From Tretioscincus oriximinensis (lineage: Eukaryota > Chordata > Lepidosauria > Squamata > Gymnophthalmidae): a DNA stretch of 64,000 bases. Below the pieces are notes generated by a model. It saw only the letters and a list, made by a program, of their open reading frames with translations. It was not told the origin of the DNA and searched no databases. Shown in pieces: positions 10,411-21,319 of the stretch (its first letter is position 1; every line of letters starts with the position of its first letter). The DNA lies in assembly GCA_022410635.1 (NCBI GenBank), contig JAJVDF010000970.1, forward strand, positions 250,793 through 314,792. The letters are read 5' to 3'. The position numbers were made by a program, and so were the translations under genes.

Positions 10411-10539
10411 TGATATTGGCATCCAGTTTCATTAGTGAAATAGAAAAGCAGAGAAAGATTACTGTCCAGCCTTTTGTATTGTCAGATCTAATTTACTCAC
10501 AGCCTATTGGAAGTAGAGCAAAAATTAGTGTGGTAAACA

Positions 10540-11235
10540 ATGGTAAGTTTATTGCCCCACCCCACAAAAGGCAACTTTGTGATATCCTTGCCAGCAGATA
10601 TTATTATTCATTTTCCAACACAAACAAAACCATGACACATGTGCACACAATAAACAACAAAATCCCCAACACCTTCCCCCTCACCACGATAAAATTTGTT
10701 ATAANCATGTAAACATTAAAGGAAATATTTAATCACATACTTTATACCTTATTGATCTAGGGCCCCATTTTTCAATATATCTTTTTAATTTAACCCATGT
10801 TTCTTTAACAACCATGCACTTTATTTGACCATTATAATATTTTCTTTTTTCATTGAGAATTTCAAATTTCATTAGTTTAATAACATATTTTTGCCATTTG
10901 CATATTGTCCATTTTGAATCATCCTTCCATCCTAGAGTCCTTGGGAGATGAGCTGCTGTCCACTATATCCTGCATAAATAACCACTTTTCTACTAACTAA
11001 TGAATAGTTCTGCCTATAATTGTATTATCAACCAGAATTTTTGTACTTCAGGGCACAACCACCACAGATGTACATAATCTCTTCACTGACTATTACAGTG
11101 CCAACACATTAGAATAACGTTATTAATGTGTGACAACTGTGTTGGAGTACAATACAAAAATGTCAAAAACTTAATTTTTAGCTCTATTACTTTATTGTAT
11201 TTCAATGATACAATCTTCCTAATACAGTTTTTCAT
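10540..11235 (-). pseudogene. L1 LINE ORF2 C-terminal fragment
   Basis: On the minus strand, broken frames give the L1 C-terminal signature: MCWHC followed by YVHLWWLCPEVQKFW (about 11040-11130), then a K/W-rich tail with KWQKYVIKL and KETWVKLKRYIEKWGP (about 10760-10900). Stops and frameshifts make it non-functional. Confidence 0.75.
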
Positions 11236-11240
11236 CAATT

Positions 11241-11400
11241 TCAGAGAAATAGCCATGTTAGTCCAGTAGAAAGTCCAGCAAAGAGGCTAGTATCACTTAG
11301 AGACTAACAGGAAAAAAGTAGATGGCACAAGCTTTCGTAGACACATCTACTTCTTCAGATGCCATTTACTTTTCTCCTGTTAGTCTCTAAGTGCTACTAT
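11241..11400. mobile_element. Penelope tails, head-to-head pair
   Basis: A minus-strand tail (11241-11360) is followed immediately by a plus-strand partial tail (11361-11400). Both carry 'ctcctgttagtctctaagtg'-type sequence, and they meet at the tail's upstream end (CTTCTTCAGATG). Confidence 0.85.
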
Positions 11401-11660
11401 TATTTATTTATTTATTTGTACTTATATCCCGCCCTTTACCCGAAGTTCTCAAGGCAGCCAACCATAGAATGGCACACATAGATTTTGTTGCTTTCTCCAC
11501 AATAGACACCCTGTGCAGTAGGTGGAGCTGAGAGAGTTCAAAGAACTGTGTCTGGCCCAAGGTCACCTAGCCGGCTTTCCTGGAGGAGTGAGGAATCGAA
11601 TTGGGAGACTACCAGATGTGAGTCTAGCACTCTAACCACTACACCAAATTGGCTCTACTG
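11401..11660 (-). mobile_element. CORE SINE, L2-type tail
   Basis: Minus-strand copy with a (TTTA)n/'tacttatatcccgccc' tail at 11401-11440, core 'ggcccaaggtcacctagc' near 11557 and tRNA head 'aaccactacaccaaattggc' ending near 11656. Confidence 0.85.
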
Positions 11661-12159
11661 GCCCCTTTGCTGAATTTTTCACCAGTTTTCCTTGAATNTT
11701 TATTTGTTGTGACATTTTTCTACCTTGTTCATAGCATAATCAGGAAGTGTCGGACACACATGCTAAGCTTTTTTCAGTAGTCGACCCACAATAAACGCTA
11801 TTTTTCCTGGAGTAAACTATTGCACAGATATTCAAACATTGTTCTGGAGAACTCCCGTGGAGCTTACACCCCCAACAGGTTTACCCTGTACTCTCGCGAC
11901 TGTATGCGTGTGCACAAATTAGACGTGATGTTAAAACAATTGAGAATGTGGCATTTGTTTCTTTGCCTGTTGTGAGTAAAAAAAGTTGTTTGACTGCACT
12001 GCAATGAGATCAATGAGCGATGTTATGGAACTGGAGTCACAGAATATGTATGTTTAGTGTGCAAGGACACTCAGTTGCTATATTCCAAATTATAGCATTG
12101 TAGCAGTTTTTAAGTTGTCATGAATTTCTTGTTTTATAGTTTATTGTAACATTTTATAA

Positions 12160-12689
12160 ACCAATCCAATGATACCTTTATTGTTAGAACAGCTTGATTT
12201 GCAATTTTTCCCCCAGGGTTAAGGATTATTGATTATTGATCATGTAAAACACATCAGGAATTACAGTAGAAAATATAAAATAACTTTAAAATACAGTATA
12301 CCATGTTGAATTAATCTGTGGTGCTAAAACATCTCAGCTTACCAGGAATCTGAGTTTGCAAGAAACTTGGCACACCTTTTAGAAGCATATTCAATATAAA
12401 GCGCTGTGCCCATGACAATGAATTTATCACTCCCTCGAAGAAGCCAGTTTACTTTGGCTGCATTTGTGACCGCAGGGCAGTTTGTCAAGAGTGGGAGGAG
12501 ATAGCGAGATCTGAGTGAGTCATATAGTGAGCATTCCAGAAGAAAATGGGTGGTGTTTTTTATCATGTCTGCATCACAGGAGCACATTTGGGTGATGTTT
12601 TGCTGTCAGCCAAGCTTTTGTGAGTAGCTTCCTTAATCTGTCTGGCATCTCAAAGGTTAAATTTAAATTGGTATTTACATTGAGATAGG
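12160..12689 (-). pseudogene. LINE ORF2 C-terminal zinc-knuckle fragment
   Basis: On the minus strand an 82-residue open frame (12339-12587) reads CSCDADMIKNTTHFLLECSLY, the cysteine/histidine knuckle found near the C-terminus of several LINE ORF2 proteins. Upstream residues include FEMPDRLRKLLTKAWL in a shifted frame. The 3' UTR runs down to about 12160. It is the 3' part of a LINE interrupted by an L2 (12690-12985) and a SINE (13128-13280). Confidence 0.65.
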
Positions 12690-12985
12690 TATGGTAGAGA
12701 GCTGGACTGCGGAAGAGAATGGGAACCTGGGACAGGGCTTTCTCCATGGCAGCCCCTAGACTACGGAACAGTCTCCCCTTAGAGGTCCGTCAATCAACAT
12801 CTTTGTATGCATTTAGGAAAAGCTTCTTTACCCAAGCCTTTGGATAAAAAAGATGTCCTCCCTTCCTTGCCTTCAGATATTGTTGTTTTAATATGTTGGG
12901 TTGGTTTCAATGTGTTGATTTTTTTCTCTGAGACCTTTGGGTATAGGGCAGTATAGAAATGCAAATAAAATAAATAAAAAAATTA
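12690..12985 (+). mobile_element. L2 LINE 3' end
   Basis: Plus-strand L2 C-terminal and 3' UTR sequence: 'gcagcccctagactacggaacagtctcc', then 'gagacctttgggtatagggcagtatagaaatg' and an (AATAAA)n-like tail. It lies inside a LINE of opposite orientation. Confidence 0.8.
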
Positions 12986-13127
12986 TTTTGTGTGTTGGAT
13001 ATCTCTTAGCCATTGTTTAAAGATGGAATTTGCTTTGGGTCCAATGGAAGGCAGTAAGTGATTAGACAAACCCAGATGTAACACCCAGTTTGTGAATTTT
13101 GAAGCCCTGATTGCCACATTATTTTAC
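12986..13127 (-). pseudogene. LINE ORF2 middle fragment
   Basis: Minus-strand frame reading FTNWVLHLGLSNHLLP..IFKQWLRDI, LINE-like in the segment upstream of the zinc knuckle. Probably continuous with 12160-12689 before the L2 insertion. Confidence 0.5.
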
Positions 13128-13280
13128 TGGCGGCGGGGGGGGGGGGGTAGTCACACCTACCTCTCAAAAGGTGTCTCTTTTGAGAAGAGAAGAACAGAAG
13201 GTTATGGAACCCATTTTGGGTTAAGAAAACTGGGTATAAAAACCAACTTCTTCTCTTTTTCCTCCTTCTTTCCATCAATG
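13128..13280 (+). mobile_element. CORE SINE, 5'-truncated
   Basis: Plus-strand 3' half of the CORE SINE with a G-run near 13135-13147, 'ggttatggaaccca' and the tail 'gggtataaaaaccaacttctt'. It interrupts the minus-strand LINE. Confidence 0.75.
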
Positions 13281-13690
13281 TTATTGTGGCTTGTGCCACA
13301 ATAACAATAGATACTTTCTATTATTAAAAAATGACCAAAGGCTTCTATGCATAGGTCATTTTGAATAATGTTTAGCTGAATGTGATCAGAGTCTTTTTTA
13401 ATTTTCTGAGTAAGGCAAACTTTACCAATCTTTTTTCCACCAATTCATAGTCTTCCTGGAGTGTGGTGGGTTTTTCACAAATAATCCAGGGAACAATATT
13501 AGCAGCATTTTGCCAGCAATTCTTTTTGAAACCTGATAAATCAATAAAGGATTCATTACAAATCCTTTCCATAAAGGATTTAAAGTCATTTTGGCAAATG
13601 TTGCCAAAGGTGTCAGACTTATCAATAGCATCTTGCCAATGCTTAAGAGACCCCGAGACAGCTTGAAATTAGCCTAGATTATCTTGATGT
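13281..13690 (-). pseudogene. LINE ORF2 upstream fragment
   Basis: Open minus-strand frame of 66 residues from 13572, continuous upstream with KHWQDAIDKSDTFGNICQ. Attributed to the same LINE by position and strand only; its domain is not recognised. Confidence 0.4.
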
Positions 13691-14018
13691 ACAAGCAAAA
13701 TGATTCTTTTCCCCCAGCACAAACTAGATTTCAAAAATAAAGATTAAATAGCTATCACAAAAGTATTTACATAATTCTATAAGATAGTATGATGAATGCT
13801 TCTATAAATTGCCTTTGATGCAATGCGTTTTCACTAGACAAACACAGTCTATCTGTTATCTCGAAGAATCCATGTCAAAGTTTTTCCAGTATCATATTTT
13901 TCAGTGCATCTATGACAAAGACAAATACCTTTCTGCCATTTCCATTCCAAACTAAAAAAATATTAGTAATGTTGTGTTTTCTGAACACACAATTGGATTC
14001 ATGGTTTATAGATGTTGG

Positions 14019-14095
14019 TAAACAGGGTTCCTTCACTATTATATCAGCTAAAATAGGTGTAAACAGGGTTCCTTCACTATTATATCAGCTAAAAT
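14019..14095. repeat. 41-bp tandem duplication
   Basis: A 37-bp segment (TAAACAGGGTTCCTTCACTA...) occurs twice with a period of 41 bp and no mismatch, so the duplication is recent. Confidence 0.95.
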
Positions 14096-14261
14096 TCTGT
14101 AAAGGTTATTAGATGCACCTTAGCAGATGGAAGGATTTTCAAGTGTGATTTTTCTTTTACTCATATCGTGTGGTTTATAAACAAATCTGGATTGCATATA
14201 TGACTGCTCTGCAAGGAGGTCTCGTAGTATGTACTTTCATAGACAAGTTTAGATGCACAGA

Positions 14262-14315
14262 TGATAGATAGTAATACGTAGATGATAGATACATAGATGT
14301 AGATAGCTAGATACA
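14262..14315. repeat. Imperfect GATA/TAGA repeat
   Basis: Degenerate GATAGATA-type low-complexity run. Confidence 0.8.
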
Positions 14316-14590
14316 AGCGGGTNTTGTAGCACCTTAGAAGCTATCAAGAAAAAAGGTAGGCAGCATGAGTTTTAATGGACAAGGATACTTCAGATTTCTA
14401 TTGTTCTCACTGTTTGCCTGCATAATTGTATTGTTACAGTTTCATTTGCTACTAATTTTTAATTTTTTNAAAAAGGTAGACTTGTCTATCAAAACTCAGA
14501 CTGTCCATCTTTGTCCTGTTAATCTCTAAGATGCTACGGGACCCCCTTCCTTGATTTTCTGAGCTCAGACTTAACTAGTTCTTTGAAATT
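14316..14590. mobile_element. Penelope tails, inverted pair
   Basis: Minus-strand tail (14316-14400) and plus-strand tail (14470-14590) are head to head across a 70-bp AT-rich spacer. Both show the 'gtctctaa/gtgctac' and 'gtagacttgtctat' blocks in diverged form. Confidence 0.75.
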
Positions 14591-14907
14591 GACTATTATT
14601 GTCAATATTGATATTATTAATGATACTGACATGGTAGGTATGATGCTTGATTCATTTTAATTTTTAATGTATGATTTATCCCATCCCATTCAAGACTGAA
14701 GAGTATTAATGGTAATAATAAAAACTGCAATCCTTGATATGATAGACAATAAGGGAAGAACTATGTTGGATTAGGATCGGATAAATCCACTATAAATTTA
14801 ATTTTTTTATTTTCTATAATAACCCAACAATTTCACAATCAATATTATTGTGGGTGCATGCGCATTTAAACATTTGGAAAAAAAACACTACTTTACCTAA
14901 ACTTTAA

Positions 14908-15135
14908 AAAAAGAAGGGTTCGTTTTTATACCCTGCTTCTCTCAATCATAATGGCTTCCATAACCTTCAGTTCTTCTCTTCACAGCAGACACCTTGTGAA
15001 GCAGGTGGGGCTGAAATAGTTCAAAAGGACAGTGACTAGCCCGTGCTCANCCTTCTGACATACTGGTGGAGAACAGAATCGAACCAGGAGACTTCCAGAC
15101 TAGGGTCTGACTCTCTAGCTAAATTGGCTCCTTGT
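14908..15135 (-). mobile_element. CORE (MIR-like) SINE
   Basis: Minus-strand copy. Tail 'gtttttataccctgcttctctc' at 14930, 'accttgtgaagcaggtggggctga' at 14988, head ending 'ctagctaaattggctcc' near 15132. Confidence 0.8.
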
Positions 15136-15891
15136 TAAACTGAGCCATTATCATTCCCTCTTGGGGTATTGTAATTTTAAATTAAAATAATTGTTTGATT
15201 TTTAATTGTTTCCAATTCATTTTAAATTTACTGTCTTCTAAATTTCAACTTTTGGAATCAATCTTGACTCTATGATAACCTTATGAGCAAATGTGTCTCA
15301 ATATACACACATGAAATGCATACGCATATTTAATTTCTATTATGAGATATCTATATCCAGAACCTGTGCACAGGAGGCCTCTTAGACCCCTTTCTGGAAC
15401 ATAATAACATCTAGGGCAAGTTGAGCCTCAGTGACATTCTCTAATGATATACTTTTTGTGGGAATATTCAGCTACAACTTGTAACAGATCTCATTTTCAG
15501 AATGTAATACAGTCAAGCACATCGGCTGCATAAAGATATCACAGATAATTATCACAAGAGCTATGGCCCCCTTTTAATTGTGAAATATTGATTGCATGTC
15601 TTGCCTTTCTCAGATGTATTAATATGCAAAATCTGTAAAAAATGTAGACAATGGAATTGCCTGAACATTCCATGGTATAATTCACAAAGAATATCTCTCT
15701 GCCACAATTTTCATTAAGCACTGTCTTCATGGTGGGGAAATTATGCCATATTCAAATTTAACTGCCTTAATCTAATAAGAAATATCTGTCTCAAAAGGTC
15801 TTTGCAGCATATATGAAGCTAGATTGTATGCTATCAAACGTGTATTACATATGAAGAGTAAAAATAATACTTCAGATTTGTAACTATGGAA
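15136..15891. other. No recognised feature
   Basis: AT-rich; no exon or repeat recognised. Confidence 0.4.
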
Positions 15892-16050
15892 AGGTTACCA
15901 TATAAAAACCAGGATAGNAGTTTGAAGCTTTATTAGGTGTGAGGAAGTGATTTTCCCTCCATTTGCTGTAGGCATTATAAGCTGCACCTGGTGAAAATTC
16001 CTTTCTTCTATATCTATTAAAGCTGGAAACTCCTTCCATGTTTTCATTTG
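15892..16050. mobile_element. 170-bp hairpin hAT MITE
   Basis: Contains 'aggttaccatataaaaacc', 'ataagctgcacctggtgaaaa' and 'ttctatatctattaaagctg'. The right terminal repeat is eroded. Confidence 0.75.
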
Positions 16051-16119
16051 ACTATAGTTATCTGACCTTATTCATATTACTTTTCTTCCTGTCCTCAGTA
16101 TCAAGGAACTATGCAGATG

Positions 16120-16415
16120 ACATAACGCTGTGCAGTGTCAATATGCAGATGACACACAGATCTATCTCTTGGCTATATCTGAATCAGGAGAGACAGTTGA
16201 AATACTTGACGGATGCCTGGAAGCAGTGATGGCCTGGANGGGGGGGGGGGGCAATAAATAGAAACTAAATCCAGANAAGATAGAGCTGCTACGAGTTGGA
16301 GCATCCTGAGTTTGTAAAGTGGGGAGGCACCCTGTCCTCAATGGGGTAAAGTTGCCCTATAATGGACAGGTGCAAAATCTGGGGGCACGCCTGGATTCTT
16401 CACTGACACTTTGAA
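16120..16415 (+). pseudogene. L2 LINE reverse-transcriptase fragment
   Basis: Plus-strand L2 coding remnant including the region after the polymerase YADD box: QYADDTQ-like at about 16147, then ESGETVEILDGCLEAVMAW and KLNPxKIELLRVGAS in broken frames. A G-run near 16240 and Ns disrupt it. The 616-bp hAT element interrupts it after 16415. Confidence 0.8.
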
Positions 16416-17031
16416 TAGGGTTGCCATATCTTGGCATCCCCAAACCGGGACGTGGGTGGGGTGGGTGCGTGCACGCGCGCACGCACGCACACACGCGCAC
16501 ACATGGACAGGCATGCGCACACACAGACGCTTGTAGAGAGACTGGCAGAACCTCTCTTCTCTCACTACAAGCGTCCGTGTGCGCGCGCACGCACGCGCGT
16601 GCGCACACAGCTGCTGCTTTGCTAGAGGCTGGGTTTCGTCCTGCTCTGAGGCAAGCGCGCCAACTCCAGCGGAGCAAAAACGCTTGAGTTTGTGACAGGA
16701 GAACAGAGCTATTCTCCTGTCAGAAACCCAGGCGTTTTTGCTCCGCTGGGGCTGGCGCGCTTGCCTCAGAGCAGGGCAAAACCCAGCCTCCAGCCAAGGA
16801 GCAGCTACGGCACGCTCCGAGGGTCCTCCCAGGACCCCGGAAAGCGTTGCGCGCGCTGCAGCCGTCAGCTCTGANGGCTGCTTTTCCTTTAAAATCCCGC
16901 CTTTTTACATTCCCTGATGTTGCATCGGGGAATGTAAAAAGCCGGGATTTTACCTTAAAACCCGGAGGGGACTATATTTTAGTCCCCAAAACTGGGTTTG
17001 TCCCGGTTTACCGGGACGTATGGCAACCCTA
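16416..17031 (+). mobile_element. hAT foldback element, 616 bp, complete
   Basis: Complete non-autonomous hAT element. Its ends TAGGGTTGCCATA and TATGGCAACCCTA (one mismatch) are inverted and fit the hAT YARNG terminal rule. It is flanked by a perfect 8-bp duplication ACTTTGAA (16408-16415 and 17032-17039). It has at least three nested hairpins: purine/pyrimidine (CG)(CA) arms at 16468-16610, arms at 16640-16690 and 16700-16770, and arms at 16895-16950. CpG-rich and GC-rich compared with the host sequence. No transposase is encoded. Confidence 0.92.
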
Positions 17032-17564
17032 ACTTTGAATGTATATCCCTGCACCTTGTTGGTGACACATAGGCTCCATTGTGACAAGCTGTTTTACAAT
17101 GTATGGTTGTTACATCATGAACGATCCACTTCACATCTTCATGCAGGTTCAACACTGCTTACACTATAAACATCAATTTTTATGCTTTTCCCTACTAGTA
17201 CTTTTATACCGATTCCATAGTATATACTGATTCTTCGGTGTTTATATTAAAATGCTTCCATAAAGCATGCTCTCATAAATGCAAGTCAGAACTCCGCCAA
17301 GATTCAAGGCAACTTTACTTCCTGGAGCTCAGATGTACTTGGGCGGCAAGGGGTGTGCAGAAGAGTAGGTCAGGAGACTGCACGTGCAAAGTGCTGTGAA
17401 ATTCTCGCATGTGCAATATGATGGAAATACAGTTCTCTGATCTTATACGCACTGACGTGAATATTACAGATGCATGAGGATGGAGTCGCAATTGGATTAT
17501 TGCAGAATAAAAATAAATAATGAAACTAAACAGCTCATCTGTGGCCAAACTGCAGGCTGTCCCT

Positions 17565-17660
17565 GGGCATTTGTCTATGAAAACTCATGCTGCCTACCTT
17601 TTTTCTTGTAAAGCTCTAAAGTGTTATGAAAATACTTGCTAGATTTTCAAGACACTGAGA
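17565..17660 (+). mobile_element. Penelope 3' tail
   Basis: 'ttgtctatgaaaactcatgc', 'tgcctacc..ttcttgta', 'aaatacttgctagattttc' blocks. Confidence 0.75.
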
Positions 17661-19504
17661 AGAATGAGTAGAAAAATTACACTGCATTTGTTAAAAACAT
17701 GTAGATTACCATGTCGATTACCTCTGAGCTGGGCTGAACTTTAATAAGAAGAAATAAAGGGTTACTAGAGGTCCACACTTCCCCCACTTGGGGCCAGAAA
17801 AAAATAATTTCATTGAGAGCCTTTAGCTGTAGGCATCCTTGAAGCTACTGATCCAAGAAACAAAGAGGGGACTGATGCGCTGAGACTTTGATCCCCAAGT
17901 GAAGCTGCTGCTCCATAGAAGGGCCTTGGGGGAGGTTTGTATGTATGAAGCACATAAGAACTCTATTGAAAGAAATCTGCAAGAGGTTCTGAGATGCCAA
18001 ATTCACTTGTTAGATATATAATATACTGGTAAATGAAGTGATGACATTCTCCTGATACCCCAAAACTGATGTCAAGCATTTTCAAGGAAGGGAGATGTTC
18101 ACACAAGTCTAAAAATATGTTTTTTATTTCATGGTATTCTGCCAAAAATCTCTGCTGTATACNAAGGATGTTTCATGCTGAGCTGGCAGAGCTGATGTGA
18201 AAAAAAGAAAGTTGCTTCTGGGATCAAGAAAATGAAAACAAACGGGGAGAATCACAGAAGGGAAAAACAAAGAAGTCCCCAAGCTGGATTTAGCTCTTGG
18301 AGACCACATGCCGTTTTCTTGCCCAATGGAAGATACAGACATCAGTGCATTCCAACTCATTAGTTTCATCCTCTACAAGTCAGCAAATCTCTTTTGATCC
18401 TTTCCATTTGGGGCTAGATCAAAAGGAAAGCATGCAGAGAGCATCAAATTAAGCTGATGAAGCAGGGCATGTCGATAACACCATGAGCTTCTGGCTGCAT
18501 CTCAAATGGAAACCACCACTGCCAGAAATTGATGTTCTGCAGTGTCGATGGTCTATCACTGACCTATGGTCCTTTCTTGGAAACTTCATAATTTATGGAT
18601 AAGCAAATATGTTCTTTGACAAAGGCACAAGCTTAGGCCCTCATATATGCATGTATGTGATAATTATAATATATAAAATAATAACATTCAAGAGCAAATG
18701 TGTAAGCAGCCATAAAACATTCAATATTTAAGTGTAAATAAAATTACTTTTATTCCAAGGCCAGGTAAATCTTTGAAAGCCCCTTAAAAGATAATTAAAA
18801 GTAGTCAATGACTGTATCTGTGTAATATTATGGTTGTTGTTATTATTGTTTTTATTGTTATTATATTGCATACCAGGACTTTTTAGTATATAATGTAATA
18901 TGTGGGTCCGCTTCTCTCTTGCTTCTCTAAATCAGCTGTGGATCCAATCAATTTCACATGTAAACCATATATACAGACAAATAATAATTAACATAATTAT
19001 GATAATACTCAATAATTATATTCAACCTGCTTCTCCTTTACTTCCCACAGCTCCTTGATTGGTTGCCTTATTTACTGAGTTTATCTTAATACAAATTGTT
19101 TTCCTGGGGAATTAATTCCCATTCTATAAATCTGTAAGGCATTTTGAGATTTTTTTTTACTGCTTTTTATACCATCAAGTAATGGCCAAGTTCTGGTTGA
19201 AAATTTCAGTGCAGTTTGANATTATTATAATTTATATTTGGCATATGAATATAACAGTGGTTTTAAGGGTTTTTATAAAAACAAAAACTGCAAGATTTGT
19301 TTCTTTAGTTAACACAATGAAAGTGAAACAAAATCTCATTTCCCCGGTAACCAATGATTCCACACTTTGTAACCAGGATTTCTGCATTCAGTGTTGAGTG
19401 ATGCCTGATGCTCGGTCAAACCTTATAAGAACCCCATGGATTCAGAATTGCTAGGTCTGTTATTGCTGCCTTATTCCTGGGTTATGGGATACCATCATTA
19501 ACAT
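17661..19504. other. No recognised feature
   Basis: Mostly unique-looking AT-rich DNA with no supported exon. Short AT-rich low-complexity runs lie near 18660-18690 and 18830-18870. Confidence 0.45.
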
Positions 19505-19725
19505 GTTTAGATTATGGAAGAGGAGGAGAGTTGTTTTTATATCTCACTTTGCTCAACCCCAAAGGCTCAATAATCTTCTGTTCTTCACACTTTATGAAGT
19601 AGGCGGTCTGAGGGAGCCTCAAAGAACTGTGACTCTCACTCTCCTGACTTCATGGAGGAGTGAAGAATTGAACCAGCAGTCTATCAGAGAGAGCTCAGGA
19701 TTCTAACCACAACACCAGACTAGAT
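19505..19725 (-). mobile_element. CORE (MIR-like) SINE
   Basis: Minus-strand copy with GGAGGAGAGTTG tail boundary (19519), diverged core and head ending 'accacaacaccagactag' near 19723. Confidence 0.7.
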
Positions 19726-19727
19726 TT

Positions 19728-19945
19728 CCCTCCTAAACCAGGCCACAGTCCATCTAGTCCAGTATCTTGTCTCACCCAGTGACCGACAATTGTAACTAGG
19801 CACCCTCAAGCCAAAACCTTCATCTGTTCTCAACTCTCTGCATATAGCATTACAGAAATCCTGCTTGTCACTCCATTCCGGAGACATTATTAAGTGATCC
19901 ACCCTAATAGCTATTGATTCACTTGGNTACTGCAAACTCATCTAA
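19728..19945 (-). mobile_element. CR1/L3-type LINE 3' fragment
   Basis: Contains 'ccaggccacagtccatctag' and 'gtcactccattcyggagac', shared with fragments at 25320-25740, 53010-53325 and 60390-60550. No coding frame is preserved. Confidence 0.6.
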
Positions 19946-20814
19946 GCCTATGTAAGTCATGATTACAATAAGAAGTTGCAAAACAAATAACTTAGATCTC
20001 AAAAACGGTATCAAACTTGCTTTTTCATGTGAAACAAACAACTTTTATTGTAGCAAAAATCTTGCTGCAGCAAGGAGTTCCCACAAAGTGTATGTGAAAT
20101 TATAAGAAAGGTGGACAGAATCACAATAAATCATTATTAGCTTTAAATTCCTTAATTTATCTTATTCTATTTTAATTATATTTTGATCCAATCTGAATTT
20201 TATATAAATACTGTATATATGTGTTCATAAATGGGTCCATGATAATAAAGATTTCAAACATGACTTCAAAAAACAAATCATTCCATCAGAATGATCAACA
20301 TATGACTCAAATGAAAAAAACCACCCAATTATAGGACCACCGGTCAGTTCAATCTGATTGAAGAAAAGCTTCTCAACCCAACCTTGTTTCCACTAACAAT
20401 CACTTATCTAAAATAGTAAAAGACAAGTATATACAGATTCCACCCCTGTACAGATTGGAAATGTTAGGATTGGTCCATGCTTGGACCAATGAGAGAGTGG
20501 CTGGTTCCTTATCAGCCAGGGCTTCTGTCACACAGGGTTTCTGTCACAGATAGCCATCCAATTCAGCCATTGCCCCAAGTTGGATACCAGGCATTGGGCC
20601 CATACATAGAGTTTTGCCACAAAGCAGCTAAACTTAATGAATGACAATGACTGCCACCACTGGGAAGCCACAGCTACTGCTGGGCCTCACCGGCCTATAT
20701 GGACCACCTTAAGCAGCCTCTTCTGGCTGCCACCAGGACTCAGCCCTGCAATGCCCTGGTGTAAAATGGCATTTGGGCCGCTACTGCTGGAGAACCCTCC
20801 AAATTCTTTTTTAA
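19946..20814. other. No recognised gene; GC-richer end
   Basis: AT-rich to about 20500; 20640-20800 is more GC-rich ('gccaccactgggaagccaca..') and may belong to an unclassified repeat that continues into the purine tract. Confidence 0.35.
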
Positions 20815-20960
20815 AATGTAAGGAAAGGAAGAGAAAAAGGGGGCAAAGTGGGAGGAGGGAGGAGGAAAGGAAGGTGGGAGGGGAAAGGGACAGGGAGTGA
20901 GGGGAGGAGAGGGGAGAAATAAGAAAAGGGGAAAGGAAGGGGAGGGAGGGAATGGATGTG
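20815..20960. repeat. Homopurine tract
   Basis: About 145 bp, almost entirely A/G on the plus strand (GGAGGAGAGGGGAG-type). Open frames across it are low-complexity artefacts. Confidence 0.9.
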
Positions 20961-21149
20961 GGGGATCCACAGAGGAAACCCACACTCACAATTTTGTGGA
21001 CTTTCAGCTAGCATATTCATAATTTATAAATATGGAAACTTTGTTCTCTCCTAGGAGTTAGACAGGAGAACTCAAAATATTCCCAAAACATTGTCCTAAG
21101 TATACTATAACTGGACGTGCATCCAGAGGAGTACTCCCTTTCATTAGAT

Positions 21150-21319
21150 TAGGGTTCCCACATAAAATCTATGATAGAACTTTGCCCTTTAAAGGGTGTG
21201 AAAAAGTGGTATCCCATCCATGTGCAGCACACATTAGGAGCTGCACCTAATGAAAAGTTCTCTTTTCTATATTAATTAAAGAAGGAAAATTCTATTCCAG
21301 GTTTTGTATGGAAACCCTA
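21150..21319. mobile_element. 170-bp hairpin hAT MITE, complete
   Basis: Best preserved copy. The ends TAGGGTTCCCACATAAAA and TTTTGTATGGAAACCCTA are inverted. The arms pair through 'ctttaaagggtg' against 'ttaattaaagaagg'. It is flanked by CATTAGAT (21142-21149) and TATTAGAT (21320-21327), an 8-bp duplication with one mismatch. Confidence 0.85.

Noticed and set aside
16468..16610. Alternating CG/CA runs as a stand-alone Z-DNA feature
   Set aside because: They are the arms of the hAT foldback and are reported there.
16357..16874. Frames of 60-106 codons rich in Arg, Ala, His
   Set aside because: They lie in the CG/CA hairpins of the 616-bp hAT element, which has no coding signature.
20637..21020. 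Several 69-100 codon frames on both strands
   Set aside because: Low-complexity frames created by the homopurine tract.
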